Part shown: positions 43,297 to 54,993 of the stretch, in pieces | Layout: the number at the start of each line of letters is the position of its first letter | How positions within the stretch are numbered: the stretch's first letter is position 1 | Source of the DNA: Perkinsus olseni | Lineage: Eukaryota; Perkinsozoa; Perkinsida; Perkinsidae | Assembly (NCBI GenBank): GCA_013115135.1 | Contig: JABANP010000058.1 | Coordinates: forward strand, 1-64,000 | Length of the DNA: 64,000 bases | Reading direction: 5' to 3' | Notes under the pieces: generated by a model | Seen by the model: only the letters and a program-made list of their open reading frames with translations | Told to the model about the DNA's origin: nothing | Database searches by the model: none | Made by a program: the position numbers and the translations under genes

Positions 43297-43559
43297 CCTG
43301 TCTTTCCTGTCCTACTCGACCGACTTGAGTTCTGGCTAAGTCATTCGGCGACTATGAACAACCCATGACTAGCACGCGTTTTGTGCGATATCGACAAGCT
43401 AGCCGCCTGCCAGCTCAGCAAACTTTCATCCTCCCCCGACAATGTTCTCCACTCGCATAGGTGGTGACGAACCAGAAGGCTGCATTGCGTTGATACTGTG
43501 AGTGTGCTGCTGCCCAGAGCGAATCTACCGCTCCTCTGACGTCTTAGGTATCTTGCTTG

Positions 43560-44123
43560 TGGTATACGCCCGCCCGAGCCTCCACGTAAACTTGCGCCAT
43601 CTACTCGGTCGAGGAAATCCAGTGGGAAGTTCATGCAAACGCCGGCCCTGGCCGATGCCACGCTCCCTACATTCCCATACAGGTGTGCGACGCTCTTCTC
43701 ATACCAGTCGCTGAGCCCGGTTGTCTCCTCTTCAGCGGGCCTCCATCTGACGCGTCCACAGCTGACGATGAAGGGCAGCCATCATCAGAGGCGATGGATA
43801 GTGATTCTCCTAGGTTGGTGACGGCATGTTCGAACAACCCCCCTCCCTTCTCCATTTGCCAGGCCCCCTTTATCACGCTCTGTCTCCAGCGACGAACTAT
43901 TACGTATACGTCACGGGCAAGCCTACGCTCAGTCTCAGCGGATTTCCCAGTTCCATCCGCTCACGGACTACTTCCCACGCGCGGGTAGCTGCAGGATTCG
44001 TCCAAAGGTGGGCTCGACGGGACACACCCCGGTAGCTAGTTATCAGGGCAGGCGGAACCCGCTATAGGAGCCATGGAAGCTTTCTTCGACCGACTGTTCC
44101 CTCCACCACCGAAGAGGAAGGTA
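43560..44123 (+). CDS. Unrecognised gene ending in a nuclear-localisation-like tail
   Basis: Coding-like blocks run from about 43590 to 43900, with acidic/Ser-rich composition. A last exon at about 44071-44123 encodes MEAFFDRLFPPPPKRKV and a stop. PPKRKV resembles a classical monopartite nuclear import signal. Exon structure was not resolved; the last exon could also be a separate short ORF. Confidence 0.35.
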
Positions 44124-44706
44124 TAGTTAGTAGGCGTTGGGAACGTACATGCTTTCAGCTTTCAGGTTACTGCAGTGGTAAACTCTGCGCCATGTTCTCG
44201 GATAGAGATCGCACGTACAGCCTGGCGCATTCGCCAGAGACGCTGTCAGCCTCTCAAGAGCTGCATGTAGGGAATAGCTCCTATTCCCAGATGTAGATCA
44301 TTCTCCTCAGCAAGCGGACCGATGCAGCAAGCTGCAAGCCAGCAGCTGCTGTCCATTTCGCCGGTCGTCCGACAGTCAAGTACGTAACGCGTTGACCTGC
44401 ATCAGGTAGGAATCAGTGCGGGCATCAGCCTTCACTCTTCGGTGCGTGGCTCAGGTCTGTTGGTCTGTCAGTATATAGAAATTCTGGTCCCAGTCAGTCA
44501 GATGGCCCTCCATCATACGGGAGTCTTGTCCGTCACACCATCGCGAGTTTTGATCAAGCGCGATTGGTCGTGTTAGTCTCGAATCTTAGTTTATCAATAT
44601 TTTCAAGGGAGCTTGCGTTCGCGTAGTGGAAATAACCTATCACTGCCCCACTCAACAACCCAACGACCTCTTTAGGAGAAACAGTGAAAGTTCGAGGCTG
44701 AGTACT
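44124..44706. other. Intergenic stretch
   Basis: No ORF or repeat was found between two genes whose 3' ends face each other. Confidence 0.4.
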
Positions 44707-47335
44707 TCATCCTCCCTTTGCATGCGCTTCTAGATTCACCCGGGAGACAACACTAGCCCAGAACCTGTCTGTCTGGCGCAAAGTCTTTCTATTATACTCA
44801 GCCATCATGTGCGAGACCTCTTGAGCGTTCAAGTCGCGGATCTTCGAGAGGAGATCTGGGATGCTGTCGAAGTACTGCAGTCCGGGGAAGCGACTGAAGT
44901 CGCTGTATTGGTACCTGCCAGCTGCCGCACTGTGGACAGGTAGAGTTCCAGCCGGAAGACGTACCAGTATCGCATAGCGTCGAGCCGCATGTGACGACGG
45001 AGCCACCATATACCTTTCCGTTTCCGAGTGAAGTCATAAGACTCCACAGTGCTCATCTGGAAGGGCGTGTAAGGGAATTCGGCAAGTTCTCCATCCCGTG
45101 CCTGCCGGGGAGGGACCTGACACCATCGACCTCTTCTCATCGGTCCGTGGCAGCCGCGGTGCATGGGAGTACATGATGGAGCTTCTCTCGATGGAGTCGT
45201 CGACGTATCACTCCAACACTCGAGTAGGTATCTTCGACCGCTGTTGTGTTGAGAGCTACGGATAGGAAGTACTTCATGTCCCGAACTAGATCAAGGGCAA
45301 GGCCAGTGTACCTATACTGCAGCAGTCACATATCCAGTTTCGGGGAAGAAAGCCCCTCCCATTTTGGCAGCCTTCCGTCCCTGGCCCGGATTTTGAAGCG
45401 ATCAGTTGCGCACTCGGCCGAAGGATAGTGCCATTCTTCGAAAACTTCGGCGACTAGCCCGGCGACTGCCTTCCGGTCGCAGATTGCGACAAACGACGAA
45501 CGCCGCTTGTGCTCACATAGCCGACGTCTCTAGGTCCTGCCCCTTCGCCGCCTCCATGGCCTTCAACAACAAGTTCTCAGCAACGTCTCGAGCCAGTGTC
45601 AGCCGAGCGAACACCTACACCCAGCCTGGACCAAGAGTTCCACAGAAATATCTCACCCGCCTCTCGCGACTCCGGTAGACCATCGCCACTATCGGCTATT
45701 TCTTTCGACTGTTCATCATAATCAGCATTTACATCATCTTCCCCATGAGTGACAGCATAGGGTCTGTGACCAGGGCGTACGGCCTGGTACATCGCCTCTC
45801 CTACTGACAGCTGCCCCCTCTGATACAGCAGACGGTACCTGCCCTGCGAGATGGGGTCCACCCGGTGGGAGTGCTTACATCCACTCCTCGCTTGGTATGA
45901 AGATCGGTATTTCCATACTGTAGAGTTCATAGAAGGTCATCTGAGCATGGTCCCAAGGCAGCAAGACGACTGCCTTGTACCTCGAGGCTTCCGCGTAGCT
46001 CATGGTCTGACCTTCCTTCAAGAATTCGAATTCTGACACCTCTATCTCCGGCACTTCCCTCGCCTCTTCGAGAAACTGCGCCAGGATGCACTCGAAGGTG
46101 TCATAAATGTAGAGTATCGATCGCCATACCAGGACGGCCTTTCTGATAGGTGTATACGTTGCCTCGGTGTACAGACCGTGCGGCCGCACAGTAGGCCAGC
46201 GATGACCTGTTTGGTAGTAAATCTGTTCAGCAAGGATAGGGTTGTTGGCTGCTGCCAGGACCCTATCACTTGACATGTACCGGTCAAAGTAATCCCATAA
46301 CGTGTTGATGTCATTGGGTGGGCCTAGGTTCAGAAGGGCTACCCCGAAGTACCCTACCATCATCGTCACGCGCCCACAAATCTCCTCACTCATTTTCAAT
46401 CCCATCAGGCAACCCGACAAAGGCTCCGTGCAGACCAGTAGGTCAGCTGCGCACAGGAAAGGGTCCTCTCGATACGCCTTGGCGACCTCACCCTCCATGG
46501 ACTGCCATGTGTGCTTCCATGGGTCCTTCTCTACCTCCTTAAACAAAGCAGCCAGCCTTTTCCCTGCCCCATCCCCTTGGCACAGACTGCCATCGACAGC
46601 GCACCAGCGATCCTCTAGACCATAGTATCTGGCGGATATCCGAGCCGAGGGCTCGACCATGCTCAGCAGCCTCTGCAGCTGGTCGACAGGCTCTCGACTG
46701 AGTGAGCCGTGCGTACCCATCACAGCCACCTTGAACTCGGCAGCCGACAGGGCTGCACTCTCCGATACCTCTCTGGGGTGGTACTCCTGGGGCCCCATGG
46801 GAGGGTCTATCGGATGCGTCCTGACATACTCCTGGTACGTCATGAACTGAGTCTCCTCGAGGTTGATCATAACGTCCATGATGTCCAACCCCCAGGTGCT
46901 GCTCTTGAGGTAATCAAGCGACAGCTCCTTGCCGCACATCACAACAATATACTGTAGGTCCCTCTGAGCTATTTCACGATGCTCTGTATTGTCACTCGCC
47001 ATCAGATGTCTTGCTCGGATGAAGAGGGCTGCCATGTAGCCATAGAGACAGAAGTCGTCCTCTTCCGGAGTGTTGTAGCAAAGTTGGCGGTAGAAGCCGT
47101 AGGGCGGGTACTCTCTACCGTCCCATCGCTCGCATATTGCGTTGGCCTCGTTGAACAGATCGAAGTCCACTGGGAAGCCTTCACGAGCATTCCCCTGAAA
47201 TCGAGTCTTGAAGGACCGCCAAACACTACTGTTGTTGCATTCGAGGACGCCGGGCGTGGGCCACTCCTCCTCCGGCAAGGACGGCACACTCGGTAGGCAC
47301 AGGGCGAGCAACAGCCAGTAGGGGTTGACCCTCAT
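44707..47335 (-). CDS. Secreted glycosyltransferase-like protein, multi-exon
   Basis: ATG 47335 begins a signal peptide (MRVNPYWLLLALCLPSVPSL). The frame without any stop runs to 45878, about 485 codons. A 40-bp intron (45839-45878, GTAAGC...GGCAG) removes the TAA at 45875, and the next exon continues YRLLYQRGQL. Further exons lead to 44707, ending near a YQYSDFSRFP...YFDS segment. The segment with PWDHAQMTFYELYSMEIPIF near the end of exon 1 resembles donor-site regions of exostosin-like glycosyltransferases, but the family call is tentative. Secretory-pathway location is inferred from the signal peptide. One junction near 45600 appears out of frame by one base. Confidence 0.55.
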
Positions 47336-48663
47336 CGAGAGCGATAGCAGGAAACTCCCACTGTCAAGTTCCAAGGCCAGGCTATGGTCGGTCCGAAGTC
47401 ACCTCGCCCCGGACTTGATTGACTACTGTAAACTGATAGACGATGAGTAGAAAAGAGTGACGTATTGGCAAGTATATCGATAATAATAGTAACGCTGAGG
47501 CGGCTTCTATTCCTTCCCCTCGATCCGCCATGCTGTGCACGCCGTACCTGAGAACATGTGACAACTCCCGATGACGTTTCATGGCAGCTCCCAGACAGTA
47601 CAGACGAAGATGAGTGCCATAGCGTTAGTCTGTTGACTCTCTGGCAACTGCCAGAAGACCGCCTCGTGATTGGGGCAGTTGTTGCAAGTATACTCGGTAG
47701 TCCGAGATAGGGTAGGGTCGTGGATGACGTCGCTCCGAATCATCAATGCTTCCCTGAAGAGACGGTATGGACGAAGAAGATGGCATTATCGGTGGTATCA
47801 CTTATGATGATAAGATACGTCATTCCGGAAAACGACCAAGTCGTCAGCATTTATGTTCTCCAACTCATCATCCTTTGATACCACTCGCTGGACGTAGGGG
47901 CAGGTCCTGAAAGAGCGCATTAGAGAACAAAGACGGCTCGGCTATGAGAGAGTAATCCCAGCAAGCTTGGAGGGAAAGGCCAAACTACGAGAGGAAGTGT
48001 ACGGCTCAGAAGTTAAACATGGTGTGGTATGAAGTCATGATATGCAAAAGTTCCCTCCAGGCCACCAAACCATCACTGGTCTGTGCTGCTAAGTAGCGTC
48101 ATTGGCACGAGCTATTCGGAACGGTCTACTACCACTCTTCCCGCAACTCCTCCACATCCCCCCTTTACTACCTGCATGCGTACTCTAATGCAACCTCCCG
48201 CTTGTTCTCCCGGGGGTAGAGGAGATTGTTACACTCCGGACAGAACTTGAGTTGGGCGGACATACTGGAACAGGAGCACTGAAGAAGGGCCGAAGCTACC
48301 ACGGCTGAGTTACCCGAAACGAATAACGCGATCGAACAACGGGGCCCGACCAGAGGAGAGAGATGCCCGTTGTTTGGGCGCTAATAGAGATCTCTGAACG
48401 ACGGAAGACGTTCGAAACTGCTATGAGCAAGCTTGGAAAGACTGGAAAAGACAAAATGGCAAACATTTTTCGCTTCGCTCCGCTAAGCGACGCCTTTTCA
48501 TAACGACGTGTCCGTCAGGATGGCCGAATATGGGGTTGTTCGGGCGTGTCAGTAAATCAAGATCACCTTCGAAGAGCGTAGGAGAGTCCACCAATCGGCC
48601 CGGAGGTGACGCGGTGTCCGGCCGAGTGGCTAGTGAGCGGTAGGAGGTCTGCCAAGCTCAGCA
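47336..48663. other. Long stretch without a clear gene
   Basis: About 1.3 kb lack an ORF above 66 codons. An imperfect hairpin TCGCTT...AAGCGA lies near 48470-48490. The region probably holds the divergent promoters of the glycosyltransferase-like gene (minus) and the WW protein (plus). Confidence 0.4.
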
Positions 48664-50564
48664 GTGTGCTCAGCATACCGTGATAGGCGAGGAAGCAGCG
48701 ACGGTGCTGGTAGTAGTAAAGGAGTGACTACTGTCAACGACTTCGTAGCTCGCAGTAAAATGAACCAGAAGCAAGGGCTCAAGCCTAGCGGGCCGGAGCT
48801 GGTGGCTTATGCGAAGTGGGCGGTGGCATCAGCGGCGTCCATTGGATGCAGCCTTCGGGTGCAGATACCTCGGAGTCGACCCTATGGCAGATGGGGACCT
48901 CTTGTGGATTGCCGAGGAGGCTATCTTGGCGCCGTTGCCGGGTACTCATGGCCTTGCAGGGCTTATTGTGTGTGGCATGAAGTGTTCTACTAGGGGAGTG
49001 GACGGAGCACTTCGACTCAAACGACAGGATATTCTATTACAACTCGGAGACTCGTTCTTCGACTTGGACACACCCTTTAGAGGGCCTCTACAGGGACGCG
49101 TAGTACTACTGGTGGAGGGCTAAGGGTCATCATCATCAACATCACCCGTGCAGCTATGGGTAGATACAAGACGCTCGCGGCGATTAGGGATTCTAATACT
49201 CAACCAGACCGAAAGTACCAGTTGCGCACAGGTGATATTGCTCTCCCGGTGCTACAGGTTAGAGTTGATAAGGACCTGGCAGGAGGAGGTGGCCTGTCTA
49301 GAACGAGAGGTGGGAGCTCGCTACACTCATTGACTGATCAGCGGCGGGTGGGGTAGTCCGCTGGACGCCCTGTCGAGGCGATGCCTATCAGAGAGAGCTG
49401 CCTCATCAGTTCATCAGTGTAGTGCAGGTCCAGAAAGCGCTGCTTGACTGGGGTGAGCATGTTGACGATGCGGGCAACAAGTTCTACGCTAATAAGGAGA
49501 CTGGCAAGAGTACCTGGACGGATCCCAGGACAGCTCTATGCCACTCCTACCAGTTGAAGAGCAAGGTCTTGAAGATGATGTGCGCAAATGCTGGTATTGG
49601 GAAGTCCCTGGGATCTGGACCGTATAGTATCCATCCACTAGGTCTTAAGTACCCCCCGGATGCTGCCAGTCTACGGCCGAAAGAAGCGCTGCCACCCATG
49701 GTTGCATCACCGTCGGCAGGGCCGTCCTCGAGGTCATCCCGGAGGCAGTTGCGGCCATCGAGGTCGCCGCGAGAGGATCACCGGCAGGAAGTGAAGGGGT
49801 AGTAGGGGACTGGGTATGGCCCGAGGGAAGAGCATTGGGTGTATTTAGAGGGGAGGCTCAGAGAGGGGCGCGGAGGAGACCCCACCGGCTGGGGCTGTAG
49901 AAGCAGCTGGCTCAGCACACCTTACGGGAGAAGCTTTGGTAGTAGCTGGCCGGAATGTTCCGTTTCTGGGCGGATGCCGGGATTGAACCTGGGCGATTCG
50001 GTTGGAAATTGGAGAAGCATTCAGATAGGATTGAATCACTAGGTAGAGTTACGTATGACTATTGAGTAGCTGAGCATAGAGACGCGGCAGTAGAAGGGAA
50101 AAGAACTTGCCCTGCCGGCCTCTCGCCCTTGAGGCTTTGTGTAGTTATCAGAAGTAGATGACATCCTGGGAGTTAGGGACATCCTTGCGGTCATAGCGGA
50201 ATTGCGATGACAATCGCTGCCGTCGAATAGTTGTCGTTTGAAGGTGGGGAATGATGGGTCACCGGACCCGAGGGATGTCGAAGAGACAGCTGAGCAGACT
50301 GTGGTGAAAAAGAAGAAGAAAAAGAAAAAGAAACACAAAAAGGATCACCAGCACCGTGCGTCCTCACTAGTGGCGGAAGAGGAGATCATTTCGTCGCCGG
50401 ATAAAGCTAGTACGTGGTGCTGTCTACCTGTCCATTGGGTACCTGTGCTCCCAGGTGCAGCAGCTCCAGGACCGCCACCACGGCCTGGATTGGGGCACCT
50501 GCCACCTGCTAGCACAACTGGTGTGTTGAGGGACGGCCCTCTGGCAGAAATAGGGGGCTCCTAA
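48664..50564 (+). CDS. WW-domain protein, CEP164-like, multi-exon
   Basis: The segment GPELVAYAKYLGVDPMADGD is read across a 53-bp GT-AG intron (48817-48869) that restores the frame. It continues LLWIAEEAILAPLP, the signature that precedes the WW domain in CEP164-type distal-appendage proteins. A WW-type sequence follows at about 49450-49540 (DWGEHVDDAGNKFYANKETG then STWTDPR). Downstream are an Arg/Ser-rich block (about 49690-49800) and a run of nine lysines at 50308-50334. In cilia, CEP164 recruits kinases to basal bodies. Exons between 48950 and 49420 and the 3' end are not resolved. Confidence 0.6.
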
Positions 50565-50688
50565 GTGAGATGGTTGTTCCCCGGCGACAAGTTATGTGGG
50601 TCACGTTCAGGATGAGGACGGCGGGCATCCGTCTAGAGCCTCTACGGCTCCAACCCAGGAACTACCAGGGCCAAGCTGAAGAGACGCC

Positions 50689-51057
50689 ATGATTTGTACA
50701 TGCGTGCTAATTGCGTGTATGGAAAGGTTCCTACGCCAGTCTTGTACCACATTTCCTTCAACTCGTGCCTCCACCTCTGCGTTGGGTCCAGCTCGAGGTC
50801 CCTATCCCTGTCCAGAGCTCTTGTTATGTTGTATGTCTTTGAACCGACTACCGTCTCTTAGCCTGATGATGGCAGCTGTTCCCCGCTGTCTGGTGATGAT
50901 GCTGTTAGTCATGCCGGCTGTTGTGGTCGCCGATGAAGGTGCGGGGTGTCTTATAAATTGGAAAATAGCAGAATTCATCGTTAGAGATGAGCAAGGTGGG
51001 GCTACTGTGACCAACCAGAGGCCGTCACCTATGAACCCTCCTCTTCCTGTTAGGTAA
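50689..51057 (+). CDS. Unrecognised ORF (122 aa)
   Basis: ATG 50689 to TAA 51057, with a hydrophobic segment in the middle (LVMMLLVMPAVVVA). It may be part of an adjoining gene read through introns. No domain was recognised. Confidence 0.25.
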   Translation: MICTCVLIACMERFLRQSCTTFPSTRASTSALGPARGPYPCPELLLCCMSLNRLPSLSLMMAAVPRCLVMMLLVMPAVVVADEGAGCLINWKIAEFIVRDEQGGATVTNQRPSPMNPPLPVR

Positions 51058-51312
51058 CATCGCCAGAGTTGATAATGATGTGGACGCCTGCCTTGTCCTC
51101 TCCGGTGTGACTTTCCTTAATATCTTCGCCTTCTATGCTCTATTCTGGTTCATGATACGCACCTTGATGCTCTCTACTCAATGACTTCTATCTTCATCAA
51201 CCTTGTTGTCTCTTTCCAATCCGAGTCTGTCCTCATGTTCATAAAAGGTGTCCCATTCTGAAGTTTCTCTTGAGTTCAGTGGCAGGAATGGCAGAGTCCC
51301 TCAGTAGTTGAC

Positions 51313-52644
51313 ATGGTACGAGCTAGTAGTCCTGGGCGAGCCGAGTCCTTGGAGGAGCTGGCTCAGAGACGACTAGAGGAAGTCCAGGCCGCAGTAGGGA
51401 AGGCAGAGCCCGACAGCTTCTACGTCTATGATACCTTTGACCCTACCACCATCAGACGCAGGCCGATCAACAAGTGGGGTTTCACTATGAGAGAACACCG
51501 CTTGTGAAGGGTGGTGTATCAGGGCCCCTCCAGCTGCGAGTACTCCTTCCCCGCCGGATGCCCAGGACGATCCGGTGGCGGCGCACAAACGACAGAAGAT
51601 AGACAATGAGGCATTCTGAGTCTCGAGCTAAGGATGAGTTCCTCAAGGTTGGAGAGTCTGATGGTCTGGGAAGAGGGAGAGAGCAGTTCAAGAGCGATGA
51701 GGAGTTTATCAAGTATGGCTGATGTGGACGGGCTGGGCGAGTAGCGTTATGTTCATTCAGGTCGTCTATTCTGTACCTTGTTGGCGTGTGGAAACACAAA
51801 AGCGAGGAAACTAAGTGGAAGGGTAATAAGAAGGGTTGGAGCAGGGAGTGTGGTAACCACGATACTCTGTTGCTGACCATATCTATGGTCATCGGGCGCC
51901 GAACTCGGGTATTAGGAGGGGTTGAAGTAGCCACTGTGATGAGCACTGCGTTGGGTATAATAATAAAGATATTTCCTTAAATAGTGATAAACTGTACATT
52001 AAGATATCTTACAATGATGTTATAAGGTACTATATTGATGGATATTAATAAAGATGCTTTAATAGTCGCTCATGCAGCGCCTTGTGCCCAGGTACCATAG
52101 TTGGTAAGACAAAGACGTATCTGGATACAGTGGATAGGATGCGGCCGTTGGTGACACTACTGGAGCATGATGAGAAGGCTGCTCCCGGTAGGTTGGATTG
52201 ACGAGCTCTGCATCGAACTGCGGACTCCTGATTGTCAGAGGACCAGCACAAGGTTCCTCCAGCTGTTGTGGACGTCCTTAAGGGAGTGTTCGAGAAAATT
52301 ATCAAGAGAGAGTAACGCCACATAAAGGAGGGTTACCATGGAAGGTGACTGCTTTAGGTACGTTGAAGCCAACAAGCTCTACCTCGATATGACAGTGGGA
52401 AATCAATTATGGCCGATGGGTGGCATCAACCTAGGTGGGCTGTCGTTCATGATGATAATGCTGGTACATTAGACGCCTTACTACCTTAGGTGTGGTACAG
52501 CAAGTGTGCCGACGAGTTGAAGAGAAGTCGCATCTTCTGGATGATGTCGAGGTTAAAAGATACGTACAGGGTATCAAGAGGCTCATAACAGTAGCGATGA
52601 CGATGTGGCCCAATCAAGACGAAAGCAAGAACTTTCAGCCTTAG
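51313..52644 (+). CDS. PRP18: Pre-mRNA splicing factor Prp18-like
   Basis: The C-terminal Prp18 domain is recognisable across several exons: TKTYLDTVDRMRPLVTLLEH (about 52109-52168), VVDVLKGVFEKIIKRE (about 52268-52315), EANKLYLDMTVGNQLWPMGG (about 52366-52425) and YVQGIKRLIT ending at TAG 52644. The IGN-WP-type loop and the KRL segment are family hallmarks. Upstream exons (51313-51507 and about 51516-51720) would be the N-terminal region and are less certain. Prp18 acts in the second step of splicing, which fits this intron-dense locus. The region joining the upstream exons to the domain (51720-52100) is not resolved. Confidence 0.7.
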
Positions 52645-52713
52645 AATCTGCGGAGTCGTGTTCTTCGCCACTCGCTGGGGTTCCCGACTAGTTTTTGGGA
52701 TGTCTCAGCAGCG

Positions 52714-53272
52714 ATGCAGCAGATGACAGTAGTCCCCCGCGCGTCGGAGGCAGTCCTCAAGCCTAGTCAGCTGGCCTTCAAGATCGCCCAGGCGGCGGCT
52801 GCGGGAAAGCAGGTGCTCCTTCGGGAGGACGTAGCGAGCGGCATCATCGAACAGGTGAGGGCAGGGTGAGGGACCGTCCAGCGTACGGAGCGATGGCAGA
52901 TGTCCGGGAACTCTGGAAGGTGGTCGCCATCCCGCCTGTGCCCAGTGCTCTTCCAAGTCTCTCAAGTAGCCCCTGGTAGTATTCTGCTGCGGGATATGGT
53001 CATGACTGCTCGACACGATCTAGAGAAGGTACGGTACTGTAAGCCCTCTGAAATCGGCCATAGTGTGCAATTCGTCGCTGGGTATCCGCTCCCCTCAACT
53101 CAAGGGTATGCCTTCCTTGGTCGCACTGGTCGGGTCCCTTCTCGACTCCCCTGTCCTTCCATAGGCCCTGGACACGGCAGGGAGACGGGCCTCCCGTGCT
53201 GCTGCTAAGGAACTGTCTGAGGTTGCTATGGTGATGCGTCGAATCCCATCCTCATCCGAAAATGAAGAGTAA
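52714..53272 (+). CDS. Unrecognised helical protein, multi-exon
   Basis: ATG 52714 opens a helical segment (SEAVLKPSQLAFKIAQAAAA) ending at a GTGAGG donor near 52855. A middle block (about 52980-53035) and a last exon ending RRIPSSSENEE at TAA 53270-53272 follow. The overlapping minus ORF (52705-53016) is judged a shadow. No domain was recognised. Confidence 0.4.
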
Positions 53273-53339
53273 GGGGGTGACAGCGTTAGCTCATCAGCCG
53301 CCTGAGCCCTCTCGTTCAGGCTAGAGCGGCGGCTGTGGT

Positions 53340-54655
53340 CTCTCGTTGGCAGCCACATACCGGTGGTAGGATCCGAAATGGAACTGCTGGATCTAGCTTA
53401 TGTCGGGATAGCCCTACAGGACTGCCCGGACAAGTTGCGGACGTAACGCTAGGGGAGGGAGTTCGGGCCCCGGACCACTCATGGCCTGCTGCTCCGTGTC
53501 ACTCGCATCCCGGGCACTATCTTCTCGTCAGGGACAGCGTGAACTCAGCGTCCAAGTGGATAGCGGAGGAGCTCAGCAAGAGGTTCCTTGCCTTTTCACA
53601 AAGCGACCACCCCCTTAACACGAAGGGGGCTATCCTGGCGATAGGGGTGTAAGGTGGGAATCATTGATCTACCGTGGGAAGCTGAGCACAAGCATATTCC
53701 GGTCACACCGCTTGTCCATCAGAATTGGAAAGACCCTTCAACAGATCGAAGACCCGAGCCAAATCCTAGGGGCCTTACCCTTCCTCGTTGAAGGCATCGC
53801 CAGCAGGGTGCCTACCCTACAGGTCCCGAGCTCTGCATAATGCGCGAACGAAGCAGACTACGTTGTTTTAGTCCCTCCTAGCCCTCGGTCGGTCTTTGGG
53901 TGAGTTCCCGCAACGAACAGCGCCTCAGACTGTAGCCGCACTGACCCCTATAGTGGGCACCTTGCAGAGAATGGCCATCCCCCAGGTGTAACGTGGATGG
54001 GCTGCTCTTGTCGTCCTGGTTGAGGAACGGTCGTCCATCAGGATGTCGTCCCCGGGCGTAGTCTCGGATGCCTTGGAGGTGATAACTCTACTTGTACGGC
54101 ACCACAAGAGAACCATGAAGGCCGAGCACCGTGACGCGGTCTGCAGTCTCTTGGAGAGGATAGGGCGAGAGGTTCGGTCGTGGCCGCCTACACGTCGCCA
54201 ACTGCTGCTTCTGCTCTTCAGGTCCTATTGCCAGTGCATGCTCAGCATCCCTTCAACTTGCATCAAGTTCTTCTGGTATGTCGCGGTTACAGGGCCATGG
54301 ACCTGCGGTTGCCAGCTTTGTTCAAGTTCGTCAAGATGGCAGTGAAAGTCGAGCGCAACTCCAACAGGCTGGCCCTCGCTGAGGTAACCCCACTGACTCC
54401 ACCCCGACAACTGCTGCCTCGTTGGTCAGGTTATGGAACATTGCGTAGCTCTTGGCTTCCACCAACCAACCACCGTAAGCTAGCCGCACTCTCTCCTCGT
54501 CATCACCTGTGGGACCTCAGTTCTTCACTCCTATAGTAGACGCTGTCTCGAAGGAAAGGAAATATTCGAGGACGGGTAAAAAGCTACGGGAAATGCTCCG
54601 GAAGATCGAGAAGGAGTCCACCAAGAGTCGCTCCTCCTTCCACGAGATTTCATGA
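53340..54655 (+). CDS. Helical-repeat protein, possibly RAP/FASTK-like
   Basis: Coding blocks give tandem amphipathic helices: MELLDLAYVGIALQDCPDKL (about 53376-53435), a KWIAEELSKRFLAF block (about 53560-53620), ILGALPFLVEGIASRV (about 53765-53810), VSDALEVITLLVRHHKRTMK (about 54061-54120) and HQVLLVCRGYRAMDLRLPAL (about 54260-54320). A Lys-rich end stops at TGA 54653-54655. Repeats of this type occur in FASTK/RAP organellar RNA-binding proteins, but no RAP domain was seen, so the assignment is tentative. At least five short introns are implied. Confidence 0.4.
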
Positions 54656-54993
54656 CCTTCCTGGCAGCCTCGTTTCTGCGTGCGAGTGGGCGTTGCGTCG
54701 GAGTTCTTCTCACCCGGTGGGATTTGTTGTTTTCCATTGGGCTCCATCCAACGGCCGTCCTCGGGATATCCCTGACGGCGGTCGTGGTCCCTCCACGCTT
54801 CGTAGGGGGTCTTCTGTAGCTTAGAATATGTTACCTAGGGCGAGATTGCTCTTCCAGTGGAGCGACTGCTGTCGCCCTTGGACCAGTAGTCCGAACTCCA
54901 CAACAACATCGACTCAGCAGGCTCCCGGCAACGTCGAAGTTCCATTCTCTCGTACCGGTGACTCTGCCTTCTAGTTACCAATTGTTGTCTCTG
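54656..54993 (+). other. Upstream region of the chimeric gene
   Basis: A short stretch with no convincing ORF. It should contain the promoter of the gene starting at 54994. Confidence 0.35.

Noticed and set aside
50308..50334. Lysine run as a frameshift artefact of a poly-A tract
   Set aside because: The tract mixes AAG and AAA codons, so it is a real coding-type basic run and not a homopolymer.
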